Positions 1 to 10,834 of a stretch of 64,000 nt of DNA are shown piece after piece. This DNA is from Omphiscola glabra (Eukaryota > Mollusca > Gastropoda > Lymnaeidae). The DNA is taken from contig OZ024797.1 in assembly GCA_964017045.1 (NCBI GenBank), forward strand, positions 15,954,863 to 16,018,862, written 5' to 3'. The first letter of the stretch is position 1, and every line of letters begins with the position of its first letter. The position numbers and the translations under genes are program-made. The notes beneath the pieces were generated by a model that saw only the letters and a program-made list of their open reading frames with translations, searched no databases and was not told the DNA's origin.

Positions 1-137
1 TATCAAGGCTGGGTGGAACTATCGGAGGATGACTTGTAAAATGACACTTTTAGCAAGGCTGGGTGGAACTATCGGAGGATGACTTGTAAAATGACACTTT
101 TATCAAGGCTGGGTGGAACTATCGGAGGATGATTTGT
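1..137. repeat. 50-bp minisatellite, cut by window start
   Basis: The motif AAGGCTGGGTGGAACTATC recurs every 50 bases (about 2.7 copies) with almost no divergence. The array starts outside the window. Confidence 0.9.
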
Positions 138-2386
138 TTCGTACTTTTTTTTTTATCTTCGCACGCGCCCCGTAAAATTTAATTAGGGGAAAGGGGGGGG
201 GGCGTGGGCCATTCGACCCAGATTCCATGATCAGGCCCGCCATTTTTTTTCACACTTCGTCCTATTTCAGGAACTTCTTCAACGTTTTGAAATAGAGAAA
301 GTTAAGCAAGAGCTGACAACCAAATAGCATTTTTAAAATTAATGACGTCATCACCAAGTCAGGAAATAATGATTATAAAATAGGTCCAACATAAAATAAA
401 TCCTCTCTCTCCCCCCCCCCCCCCCCCTCTCACACACACCCACACACCCACACTCAGACTCATGATTAATTTCAAAGAAATGTTTTTGTATTATTGTGTA
501 AAATAACATACTATATGGTCAGTTGGTCACTGCCATTGGGAGCTTTAAATAAAACATTTTTAGAATTGATAAATCCTTGTACTAGAATGGAAATATAGAC
601 GGCAATTGAGTGTTATATTGATACAGCTAAGATCATTAAATAGACAGCAATTAAGTGTTATATTTATACAGCTAAGAACATTCAATTGCACTAAAATAAA
701 CATTTTAGTATTCTAGACTTAAAATATAATTATGTCTTAATGAACATAATTATAAATATATTCCAATGAATAATTAAAAACTAGACACGAGTGTGTTACG
801 ATCACACAATGATATCCAATTACTTTTAATTATTTTAAATGTTATGACAACAATTATTTTAAGTAAATAAACAAATTTAAAAAAAAACCCTCAATACCAG
901 ATAAATAAATTGCATACAAAAGATGATTTAGGAAAAACTCGGATAGGATCGGCTTTTTTATTTCTTTCATTGAGTTGCACCCGAGAATGAGATCAAGTTT
1001 AATCACCCCCACGTGCAATGGATTATAGACCTTGGAAATTACATTTAAACACCCCCCTCCCCCACTCCCCAAGAAAAAAATAGTAGAGGCTCACGTGGGG
1101 CGACGTCAGAGCCTCACCTGTCCACCATAAAAATATTCGCAACTGTGAGTCCATGGAAGTCAAACAAATACATCGCTTTCGCAATGACAACTTGTAGTTA
1201 TTTTAATATGGAGTCATTCTGTAGTAAGAAACGCGTTTCACCGCTCCATTCTCCCCATTCACAAACTCGAAAAGTATAAACATAGCGTGTGGCAATGAGA
1301 CATCCAATCAGAACACAGGATTTAATAAGCCGCGTGTCCCGTGCCCATGAATCATTATGGGGACTTAGAACGGTGCCACCGTGTGACTCATTGTTTGTAT
1401 GAGCGCTTGAAATAAAATTGTTATAGTTACAGTTACACCTTTTCATAATTTATTTAAATTTTAGCTTTGCAAAATAATAGCATTTTTTTTAATTTAAGAA
1501 TTATTTTTGTTTATTTTAGGACACATGAACAAAGAGATTCGTTTCATGAAATATTGTATACCTTATACCGGCTAGTAGTTGGAAGTGCATTCATTAAAAG
1601 ATCAAACATTGGGTTTCCCCAATGATAAAAAGTAATAATACAAAATCAATGAACTCTTGATTTTTCTCTCTCATTCCCCCAGCTCTCATTTTATCCTAAA
1701 TTTCATTAAAGGTATTTGTACAAAGAAGATATTTAAACATCGAAGTCATATGGGTGTCGGGGGGGATAAAAATAACTAAAAAATAAAATTAATCTGAAGC
1801 AATGAATAGAAACACTAAGCGGCTATTAATTTTTTTTGAAATAACAAAACAATTTTAAAAATAAAATGTGTGACCACAATAAAAGAATACTTAAAAAAAA
1901 AAAGGAAAATAATAGTCTCGAAACCAAGGAACAAAAGTGTCCCGGCTGTGGTTAATTTTATGAGATAGACTAATGGGATTTTCCACACAAAAAAACACTT
2001 CGATCTACAAAAAGAAATAATTAAATAAAAAAAACAAAAACACTAGCAATAATATTAAAACAAAAATAATAAATGGTTGGTGCGACCGGCCAACACATAT
2101 GCCACAATGTCTACAGGAGCCTGCCAACTGCTGCAATCAATACAGCTGAATTGTGCTGACGTAGAGTTTGGCACCGCGACAGTCGTTACATTGGCTGTTC
2201 GAGAGAGGATTCAGTGGTGCTCAAACTGTTGGTAACTGAAAATACTATTTGATTAACTAATTTACCTTGAGCGGGCAAAAAGTAACATCTGAATGGCACA
2301 TGCAGAGGAGTAACGAGGATAGAGCGCCAACATCAAGAATAATAAATGCGCCCCTGTTACGCTGGAGAAACCTATTTTTTAAAATA
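138..2386. other. AT-rich intergenic DNA, no gene seen
   Basis: There is no supportable coding region; open frames are short and run through AT-rich or homopolymer sequence. A C-run and CA-rich tract lies at about 406-455. A consensus CRE/ATF site (TGACGTCA) lies at 343-350. The stretch at about 1090-1440 is less AT-rich than its surroundings but shows no recognisable motif. Confidence 0.5.
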
Positions 2387-2552
2387 TACCGTATTTTACG
2401 GACTATAAGACGCACCTTAAATTTTTAAGCAATTAAAAAAAAAAATAACATTGTACCATTTTTATATTAACTTCGAGTATAAGACGCACCTGAATTCTGG
2501 AGGCAATTTTTCGAAGAAAAAAAATGCGTCTTATAGTCAGTAAAATACAGTA
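2387..2552. mobile_element. MITE with ~30-bp inverted ends and TA flanks
   Basis: The left end reads TACCGTATTTTACGGACTAT and the reverse complement of the right end reads TACTGTATTTTACTGACTAT; the match continues through TAAGACGCA, about 26 of 30 bases. TATAAGACGCACC occurs a second time inside, at about 2478-2490. The outermost TA on both sides would be the target duplication, as in Tc1/mariner-type elements. At 166 bp it has no coding capacity. Confidence 0.75.
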
Positions 2553-3320
2553 ATTAAGATTTAGAAAAAAAATCCTTTGAAACTATATGCGCCCTTTTCA
2601 AATGGCACCCACGACACGTGTCATGCCTTGCCACACCTTTTGGTACACCTAAATATACTTGCGGCCCCCCTTACCCCAACACACACGTAACAATTTAGTG
2701 ACTATTGGGATCCATTGTCATGTTTAGTTATTTGCATGACATCCCGCGTCCCTAAAAACAAATGCATAAATTATGTATAAGCCTACACAAACTTTTCAAC
2801 GTGAGTTTTTGCAGTTGCTCGTCACGTAAACAAAATGAACATATGTGTTTGCTTTGTTGACAATTAAAAAATAAAAAACCCTACAAAAAACAACCAAGAT
2901 AAAACAACGAAACTAAACAAATATTTAAGCTACCAGTTTATTCTGTGAATAATTGTTATAAAAATGACTGTATTTTATTATTTTGAAGCGACTTGTGTTT
3001 ATCCCATGTCTGATATTAAATGAAAACGGAGGAGTAGAGACCAGTAAATACGACATAATTATTAAGTGTAAGAATATCAAGGCATACAATGAGCAGTATA
3101 CGGAATACAAATTTTAGATAAAAAATTAAATCTACTGCATAATAATAATAAAAGAAATATCAACAACTAACAAGGGTATGAACACTTTGGTACCTCCTTA
3201 TCGAATTTAGGGGCCATATAGCTCTGTGGTAGGGGCCCACCGATCACATAATCTGTCCAATGCAAATGTGCATGATGCATGGATAAGGAGATCTCCAACT
3301 ATATGAATCACCTCTAGCTT
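2553..3320. other. AT-rich spacer, nothing recognised
   Basis: No open frame, RNA gene or repeat array could be supported. A short GC-richer stretch lies at about 3210-3300. Confidence 0.4.
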
Positions 3321-3326
3321 TGACTT

Positions 3327-3410
3327 TGACGTCACATGCATTTATGAAATATAGGTCACACGGAAACGAGGTTGTCCTAGTTAAGGATTCCCTAACGTCA
3401 TATAAAACGG
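3327..3410 (+). promoter_or_regulatory. Candidate promoter: CRE/ATF site plus TATA box
   Basis: A perfect TGACGTCA lies at 3327-3334, a second CRE-like TAACGTCA at 3393-3400 directly abuts TATAAAA at 3401-3407, and TGACTCG (close to an AP-1 site) follows at 3414. CRE and AP-1 sites just upstream of a TATA box are typical of immediate-early bZIP genes such as fos and ATF3, which regulate themselves. The link to the bZIP gene 10 kb downstream is inference; the motif cluster could be chance. Confidence 0.3.
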
Positions 3411-3430
3411 TAGTGACTCGAACGCGAGGA

Positions 3431-3630
3431 CACCATTTAGTGGAGACACCTGGATGACACCAACACGGCTTTTTACCAAATCTTAATCGTGGATTAAAAT
3501 ATTGTATTGAATAATTAACTCATACAAATCTGTAAAAATTATACAAGTTTATTTTAAAATCAAGAATTATAATAATAATTTCAAAAAAAGTTAAGCGGAC
3601 GTTTTTTTAGACACTACATCTAAAAACCCG
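3431..3630 (+). other. Candidate non-coding first exon
   Basis: It starts about 30 bp after the TATA box and ends at a good splice donor (ACCCG/GTGAGT, junction 3630/3631). It carries only a short upstream frame. It is proposed as 5' untranslated exon 1 of the bZIP gene; there is no transcript evidence. Confidence 0.25.
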
Positions 3631-4025
3631 GTGAGTTATGAATCATGTTCAAATTTGGAATTTGGCCCACTTTTATTAAGGAATAATATGTAATAATGTG
3701 TTGAAAAAAGTATTTATTTTTTATATCGCACACAGCGTGTAATGAAATGAAGGGGAAAAACCCCACAACAAGAATAACAAAATACACACTATAAAAATTA
3801 TTTTAAGGAAAAAAAACAACAAAAAAACTTAAGTTTTTATAGTTTAATTTGTATTGAATTTGAAATATGAGTTAAGGAGGAAAAACATTTCTTTTGCTAT
3901 TGATTTTATCCAATACAAAATCAACTAAAAAGATCAAATAATAAAGATTTTAAAAAAATGAAATAAATAGTAAACGAAGTATTAAACAATGGTTGACAAA
4001 TGTATTTCCTCTCAAATAGTTTCAG

Positions 4026-4099
4026 AGTTGAAGCAAGGAGTAGACGCGTCACGCAGTAGGCCCTCGGACGTAATGATTTGCTCAAAATTCACTATTAAG
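4026..4099 (+). other. Candidate small 5' exon (74 bp)
   Basis: It is bounded by a pyrimidine-rich acceptor (TTTCCTCTC...TTTCAG/AG) and a strong donor (ATTAAG/GTGAGT). It is open in one frame, but its phase does not join in frame to the ATG exon at 13573, so a 5' untranslated exon of the bZIP gene is the better reading. It is less AT-rich than its surroundings. Confidence 0.3.
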
Positions 4100-4348
4100 G
4101 TGAGTTCACCTGATAATGCACTGCTGGTTCATTTCATTACAACCGTTTAATTATATTAAATATAAACAACAAACTCATGAAAAAAAGTGTTAATCTTAAG
4201 ACGGAGATAGATATTTCAAAGGAATATTTCCTCAATGGTTTTACCCGGCACAGTAGGGTCGTGTACACGTAAGTTGGACGTATTAGAAAAAATTAGTTAC
4301 ACACAATTTAAAAAAAAATATAAATACCATTATTTGTCTTACAGCTTA

Positions 4349-4669
4349 CCTGAACTGCTTGTGTTACTGTCCAGTCTCCTGAACTGCTTGTGTGACTGTC
4401 CAGTCTCCTGAACTGCTTGTGTTACTGTCCAGTCTCCTGAACTGCTTGTGTTACTGTCCAGTCTCCTGAACTGCTTGTGTGACTGTCCAGACACCTGAAC
4501 TGCTTGTGTTACTGTCCAGTCTCCTGAACTGCTTGTGTTACTGTCCAGTCACCTGAACTGCTTGTGTTACTGTCCAGTCTCCTGAACTGCTTGTGTTACT
4601 GTCCAGTCTCTTGAACTGCTTGTGTTACTGTCCAGTCTCCTGAACTGCTTGTGTTACTGTCCAGTCTCC
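4349..4669. repeat. 29-bp minisatellite, ~11 copies
   Basis: CTGAACTGCTTGTGTTACTG recurs every 29 bases with rare substitutions (TTAC/TGAC, TCTC/TCAC). Confidence 0.95.
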
Positions 4670-4798
4670 TTTATTTTACGCCCTAGTCACAGCTTCAAAC
4701 TTTAATTTTGCAATACACATAGTTGTATTGATACTTTTCTTTAAAAAACTAAAAATAATACTTGATAATATAAATCTACTGACACCCCTTACATAATA

Positions 4799-4935
4799 TA
4801 TATCTAATGAAATTTCTAACCCAATAGGTCTATATATCTAAAACAAATATGAACATGAAATATATCTAATGAAATTTCTAACCCAACAGGTCTATATATC
4901 TAAAACAAATATGAAAATAAATTAATCTAATGAAA
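4799..4935. repeat. 62-bp direct duplication plus partial third copy
   Basis: ATCTAATGAAATTTCTAACC begins at 4802 and again at 4864, with a degenerate third start at about 4925. Confidence 0.85.
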
Positions 4936-5090
4936 CTCCAAACACAGTGGTTTTTTATAAGAGGGGCAATTTTGATGAATTACATCTGCTAAGAAAATAT
5001 CTTGGGATACGCATGTCGTTATTGATTATTAAAACCAAAAAACAGACAGGAAATCTCTTCCATTCCAAGACACACACGGAGCTCCGTCAC

Positions 5091-5210
5091 AGTGGGTTGT
5101 CATCCGTCACAGTGGGTTGTCGTCCACCACAGAGGGTTGTTGTCCGTCACAGTGGGTTGTCATACCGTTACAGAGGGTTGCCGTCCGTCACAATGGGTTG
5201 TCGACCACCA
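5091..5210. repeat. 20-bp minisatellite, 6 copies
   Basis: GTCACAGTGGGTTGT-type units recur every 20 bases with more divergence than most arrays here. The open frame over it (4947-5255) is a by-product. Confidence 0.85.
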
Positions 5211-5428
5211 TCATTCCAGTATATAAATCTAATGAAACCGATAAACTCTAAATAAAAGACATGACGATTTTTTAATTGAACACCCCCCCCCCCACTCTCT
5301 CCACCCCCCCCCTTTTTCCAAACATGCCAAGCTAATTAATTTGTTAAAACTCAAGTCTAAATCTCAAAGAAGCCCTCATAAAACCTGCAATTTACCACTA
5401 GATTTAACATTTAGACAACTTGCTCACA

Positions 5429-5798
5429 ATGGACTTCGATGAGTCACTTCCTTGTTTTGTCACGTGATACGAGTAAGCCTTCGGTAGCCTATGCTACACA
5501 TAACAACAGATAACAGCTGATCAGCCATTATCATTAATTTTAAAGCAAAATGTTTATCTCCATCAGCGCTTCCCCGGTGTTAATTAAAAATTTTACTTTT
5601 CAAAATATTCTTGAATACATGTGTTTTTTAAATGACATTCATAAATGTGACAAAAATTATAATTCAGTTATGATTAAAGGAAGAAAGTTGTTTGAAGAAA
5701 AATTTGTGAGCGACTAGTGTGTTGCAGACAGCCTCCCGGAAGTCTTATGCGTACTTACTCATATCACGTGACAAAACAATCGACTCATCGTAGTCCAT
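5429..5798. mobile_element. MITE with ~47-bp terminal inverted repeats
   Basis: The left end (ATGGACTTCGATGAGTC, then GTTTTGTCACGTGATACGAG) matches the reverse complement of the right end (ATGGACTACGATGAGTC, then GTTTTGTCACGTGATATGAG) over about 47 bases with one small gap. The 370-bp element has no coding capacity. I could not define the target duplication, so the superfamily is open. Confidence 0.65.
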
Positions 5799-6613
5799 TT
5801 AACAGCACATTTTTGGTAGACATAGATCTGTAAGAATGCAGGAATTAAGCAACCCTTAAAAACAAAGTTTTTCGTATAAATCCTTTATATGTGTATGTCA
5901 TTGTACTTGATTTATTATTTATGTCATTGTAGCAAATGATTTTTGGTATGGGAATGGTTTTTTTTATCAACTTTGGTGCATGTAAAACCTAATATTATAG
6001 ACTAAAGATAGATTTTCATTAAAAACCAAATACGTAGCAAATAGCAACAGCTACACAATTAACATGCACAACAAAATACGCAACTTTTGAACACACTATA
6101 TTTCACTCATCTTCCCCTCGAAAAACAGGAAAAAACAGATTTTTGGGGTGCGGGGTGGAGCTGAAAATTTGAAAATGTATCGTCATCGGTAACGAGTCTT
6201 TTTGCCAAATTTCAGTTCGATAGGGTAACGAAAAGTGGGCCAATTAGCCGTCCGAAGATTTTGCTTTAAACAGACCCAAAAAATCCGAACCAAAGGATAG
6301 TTAATATAAAGGGTTTTAAAGCGCACTCTGGCGTCACTGAAATGAAAAGAACATTGCTGGAAAGTGATTTAAAATGTTCAACATGTCAGAGTAAGCGTCT
6401 GTAACATGATGTCATCAACTAAATGACGTTGCATTATTTCATTAGAAATTCTGAAAGAAAAAAGCAGAAACAATTTATGAAATTAAAAGTTTTTCATTAT
6501 TTCATTAGAAACGCTTTTTTGTCTACTTTCAAAGAATGTTAAATATAAGGATACGAGGCTAGAAATTGAATAGATCAATATAAAAATGAAATGGTTAGGC
6601 CTACCGGCAAAGA
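5799..6613. other. AT-rich spacer, nothing recognised
   Basis: No gene is seen. A GC-richer stretch at about 6110-6300 (GCCAAATTTCAGTTCGATAG region) has the look of an old dispersed-repeat end but could not be assigned. Confidence 0.35.
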
Positions 6614-6950
6614 TTAAAGCTTGAAACAGAGGGGGGTCTAGCGGTCTGTATCAGCTTGGAACAGAGGGGGGGGGGTCTAGGGGTCTGTATCAGCTTGGAA
6701 CAGAGGGGGGTCTAGGGGTCTGTATCAGCTTGGAACAGAGGGGGGGTCTAGCGGTCTGTATCAGCTTGGAACAGAGGGGGAGGTCTAGGGGTCTGTATCA
6801 GCTTGGAACAGAGGGGGGGGGTCTAGGGGTCTGTATCAGCTTGGAACAGAGGGGGGTCTAGGGGTCTGTATCAACTTGGAACAGAGGGGGGTCTAGGGGT
6901 CTGCATCAGCTTAGACCAGAGGGGGGTCTAGGGGTCTGCATCAGCTTATA
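6614..6950. repeat. ~36-bp G-rich minisatellite, 9 copies
   Basis: The unit contains AACAGAG followed by 6-9 G, then TCTAGGGGTCTG. G-run length varies from copy to copy, giving nine regularly spaced G-tracts on the + strand. Confidence 0.95.
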
Positions 6951-7025
6951 ACTAAACAAAATCAGACCCAGAAAGCGATTAATGTGAGATTTATTCAATT
7001 TTCAGGTTAATTAAGAAAACAAAAG

Positions 7026-7636
7026 CGCACCAAATCTTCCATTTAGCTGTGCTAAACGACGCACCAAATCTTCCATTTAGCTGTGCTAAACGACGCACCA
7101 AATCTTCCATTTAGCTGTGCTAAACGACGCACCAAATCTTCCATTTAGCTGTGCTAAACGACGCACCAAATCTTCCATTTAGCTGTGCTAAACGACGCAC
7201 CAAATCTTCCATTTAGCTGTGCTAAACGACGCACCAAATCTTCCATTTAGCTGTGCTAAACGACGCACCAAATCTTCCATTTAGCTGTGCTAAACGACGC
7301 ACCGAATCTTCCATTTAGCTGTGCTAAACGACGCACCAAATCTTCCATTTAGCTGTGCTAAACGACGCACCAAATCTTCCATTTAGCTGCGCTAAACGAC
7401 GCACCAAATCTTCCATTTAGCTGCGCTAAACGACGCACAAAATCTTCCATTTAGCTGCGCTAAACGACGCACCAAATCTTCCATTTAGCTGCGCTAAACG
7501 ACGCACCAAATCTTCCATTTAGCTGTGCTAAACGACGCACCAAATCTTCCATTTAGCTGTGCTAAACGACGCACCAAATCTTCCATTTAGCTGTGATAAA
7601 CGACGCACCAAATCTTCCATTTAGCTGTGCTAAACG
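7026..7636. repeat. 34-bp minisatellite with a hairpin in every unit, ~18 copies
   Basis: CGCACCAAATCTTCC recurs every 34 bases. Each unit ends in TTTAGCTGTGCTAAA, a perfect 6-bp inverted repeat with a 3-base loop. Variants are few: TGC instead of TGT in the loop in four consecutive units, and one GATAAA that breaks the stem. Confidence 0.95.
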
Positions 7637-8060
7637 AGATTATCAAAAATACCGCAGGTGCGGTTGGTGCGTAATATTTTATTTTATTTTACGGAAATAT
7701 TTATTATGATCAATTTAAATATGTAATTGTAATAAATCTGCGTTGCAAAAGAGAGTGGGCACTAGAATATTAGTATTAGTATAAAAATATTAGTTCAGGG
7801 CGAGCATGGGTTGGCGTACAGGGGGTTGGGGGAAAGTATTCTTTGTATTCTTATAAAGTTCGTTAGTTGAAGTCACATTTGTCAAGTTACTGTAGCACAA
7901 GTGAAGTTTACGCATTTCCGCCGCCATGGTTTGACGGGCTATAACAAGTAAATAATAATAATAGACAACTGAATAGCCATTAATGCGAAACGAAATGCTA
8001 GCTAAATGAAAGTAAAGCTTATTGAAACTACACATTTGCTTTTTGTTTATATATTGTTTA
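7637..8060. other. Spacer, nothing recognised
   Basis: The minus-strand open frame at 7790-8035 has no recognisable domain and is probably chance. Confidence 0.35.
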
Positions 8061-8061
8061 A

Positions 8062-8130
8062 GTGGTTCTGAGCCTGTGGGTCACGACCCGTCAGAGTTAA
8101 GTGTCAAATGTGCATTTTTAAAATTATTCA
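8062..8130. mobile_element. hAT-like terminus (AGTGGTTCTGAGCC)
   Basis: AGTGGTTCTGAGCCTGTGGG followed by TCACGACCC resembles the ends of many hAT transposons (CAGTGGTTCTCAACC type). I found no convincing partner end or 8-bp duplication, so this is at most a remnant. Confidence 0.25.
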
Positions 8131-8188
8131 ATTTTTGTCCAAAAATTGAAATATGATATACAGTGATCGTTCTAGTTTCTTATTGTAA

Positions 8189-8322
8189 CTACACTCTGAC
8201 TACACTACAGCTACATAAAATAATGACTCTGACTACACTACAGCTACATAAAATAATGACTCTGACTACACTACAGCTACATAAAATAATGACTCTGACT
8301 ACACTACAGCTACATAAAATAA
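8189..8322. repeat. 33-bp minisatellite, 4 copies
   Basis: CTCTGACTACACTACAGC recurs every 33 bases with essentially no divergence, suggesting recent expansion. Confidence 0.95.
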
Positions 8323-8518
8323 TGTTTTAAAAAATGTGATTCATTTAGTAGTAGTCAGCAGCTAGGTTAATACAATTGTTTTTCATTTTCTTTTGGTAAA
8401 AAAATATTTAAAAAGTACGATATACATGATTAAAATATAATTTTTTAAAATGTGTTTGTTTATTTTATTTCATTATTTTGGGGCATAAACTTAGAGCCGT
8501 CGTTTCGCAGATAATCAA

Positions 8519-8622
8519 GAGGACCAAGTTTGTAATGTAGGGACCAAGTTTGTAATGTAGGGACCAAGTTTGTAATGTAGGGACCAAGTTTGTAATGTAG
8601 GAACCAAGTTTGTAATGTAGGA
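8519..8622. repeat. 20-bp minisatellite, 5 copies
   Basis: GGACCAAGTTTGTAATGTAG repeats head to tail five times, with one G/A change. Confidence 0.95.
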
Positions 8623-8814
8623 AGTAGGATGAAAAAAAAAGGAATTTTTGATCTCTTTAAAGTTCCTTATTTATGTATTAATAAAGATGAAAAAGGAAAA
8701 TTACATTCTATACACGACTTTACACGACTGAAAAAGGCGGCATGTTGTCCCCTTAATATTCCACTTAAGATTCGACATTTCACGACACATATTAATTCAA
8801 AAGTAATTTCAAAA

Positions 8815-9530
8815 GTCCACCCTTTTAGAATAAGTTTATTATAGTTTATGTACTTATATCACTCAGCTTAGTGTTTAAAGTACACCCTTTTAGAATAAGT
8901 TTATTATGGTTTATGTACTTATATCACTCTACTTAGTGTTTCAAGTACACCCTTTTAGAATAAGTTTATTATGGTTTATGTACTTATATCACTCTACTTA
9001 GTGTTTCAAGTACACCCTTTTAGAATAAGTTTATTATGGTTTATGTACTTATATCACTCTACTTAGTGTTTCAAGTACACCCTTTTAGAATAAGTTTATT
9101 ATGGTTTATGTACTTATATCACTCTACTTAGTGTTTCAAGTACACCCTTTTAGAATAAGTTTATTATGGTTTATGTACTTATATCACTCTACTTAGTGTT
9201 TCAAGTACACCCTTTTAGAATAAGTTTATTATGGTTTATGTACTTATATCACTCTACTTAGTGTTTCAAGTACACCCTTTTAGAATAAGTTTATTATGGT
9301 TTATGTACTTATATCACTCTACTTAGTGTTTCAAGTACACCCTTTTAGAATAAGTTTATTATGGTTTATGTACTTATATCACTCTACTTAGTGTTTCAAG
9401 TACACCCTTTTAGAATAAGTTTATTATGGTTTATGTACTTATATCACTCTACTTAGTGTTTAAAGTTCACCCTTTTAGAATAAGTTTATTATGGTTTATG
9501 TACTTATATCACTCTATGTAGTGTTTCGTG
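8815..9530. repeat. 65-bp minisatellite, ~11 copies
   Basis: CACCCTTTTAGAATAAGTTT recurs every 65 bases. The middle units are identical; the first and last differ at a few positions, the usual pattern of a recently homogenised array. Confidence 0.95.
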
Positions 9531-9712
9531 AACCGGAGACATACACATTTGATCGTAATAGGCCAGTCCAGAAACAAAGCAAAATATTTAGTTCATACAC
9601 ATACAAATATGCATCGAAGACATGAAGTTTATATAAAGTTGGTAACAACATACAGAGATTTACATATTGGCTCTCTTATTTAATTTACGTTCACTGGTTA
9701 ATTGCTCCATAG

Positions 9713-9724
9713 GTGTGTTGTGTT
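9713..9724. repeat. Target-site duplication of LINE, 3' side
   Basis: TGCTCCATAGGT here is identical to 13292-13303 and brackets the LINE insertion. Confidence 0.85.
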
Positions 9725-9742
9725 GTTCGTCCGTCAAATCGA

Positions 9743-10834
9743 CTAGGACCATCCAGTCATCCGGTTGGGGGGTGGGTTACGGTGGGTTCGTAGGTGGCTT
9801 GCCAATCCTATACGTGCTCGGAATAGTCTGTGGCACCGCGGGCAGGGGATAGTTGGTGCAGTCGTGACTTTAATAATGTTCTTTCGGGCTTGCCTGCGTG
9901 TCTCAATGGTGGCCATCCTACTGGCTTCATAAGATTTAGCCCCTATCTTGACCACTGATCTCCACCTGACTCTGTCCTGGGCGGTCTGCTCCCATTTAGT
10001 AGTGTCGATGCTGAAGGCCTTTAGTGCCACTTTCAGTGAGTCTTTGTAACGTTTTTTTGGACCTCCTTGGGAGCGCTTGCCTGTCGTGAGCTCACCATAG
10101 AATATTTGTTTAGGGAGCCGGTGATCTTCCATACGGGCAACGTGTCCCATCCAACGGAGTTGATACTGCATCAGGGTGGTGAAGATACTAGGTAGGTTCG
10201 CTCTAGCGAGAACCTCTGTGTCAGGAACTTTGTCTTGCCACCTGATGCCGAGGAGTTTCCTGAGGCTGGTTGTGTGAAAATGGTTCAGTTTTTTAGCGTG
10301 ACGCTGGTAGACTGTCCACGTTTCACACCCGTAGAGCAATGTCGAGAGGACTGCTGCGCTGTAGACCTTGATCTTCGTTTCCCGTCTGATACCTCTCCTG
10401 TCCCAAACAGTGCTGCGGAGCCTGCCAAATATGGCACTAGCTTTTGCAAGTCTGGCATTCATTTCATCATCAATTATGACAGATCTTGAGAGGGTGCTGC
10501 CCAAGTAAGTAAATTTATCCACCGCGTTAAGACGCTGTCCGCTGATGATGATGTTGGGTTCAGCGTAGGGCCTACTGGGAGCTGGCTGATAGAATACCTC
10601 AGTCTTCTTCGCGTTGATTGTTAGTCCAAAGTTGTTGCAGGCCTCAGAAAAGATATCAGAGTCAGCATTGAGGGCACAATCGTCCGCAAACAGAAGCTCG
10701 TTGATGGTGGTATGTTTGACCTTTGTTTTAGCTTGAAGCCTCTTTAGGTTGAAGACCGATCCATCGGTGCGGAAACGGATTGGCAAGCCCGTGGTGGAGT
10801 CCCTGAACGCATCAGACAGCATTGCAGAATACAT
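9743..10834 (-). pseudogene. LINE C-terminal reverse transcriptase and zinc finger
   Basis: The frame resumes the element after the deletion and frameshift. It holds the catalytic box LLFADDCALNADS near residue 48, then INAKKTEVF, the YLGSTLSRS block, LLYGCETWTVYQRHAKKL, LGIRWQDKVPDTEVL, QLRWMGHVARMEDHRLPK, and a C-terminal C2H2 finger (CPRCHRLFRARIGLASHLRTH pattern). The finger is typical of this LINE family and probably helps bind template or target DNA. The apparent start codon is internal to the domain, so this is not an independent protein. Confidence 0.88.

Noticed and set aside
7026..7636. CRISPR-like regular array
   Set aside because: Units are contiguous with no unique spacers, and the sequence is eukaryotic. 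The same holds for the other arrays in the window.
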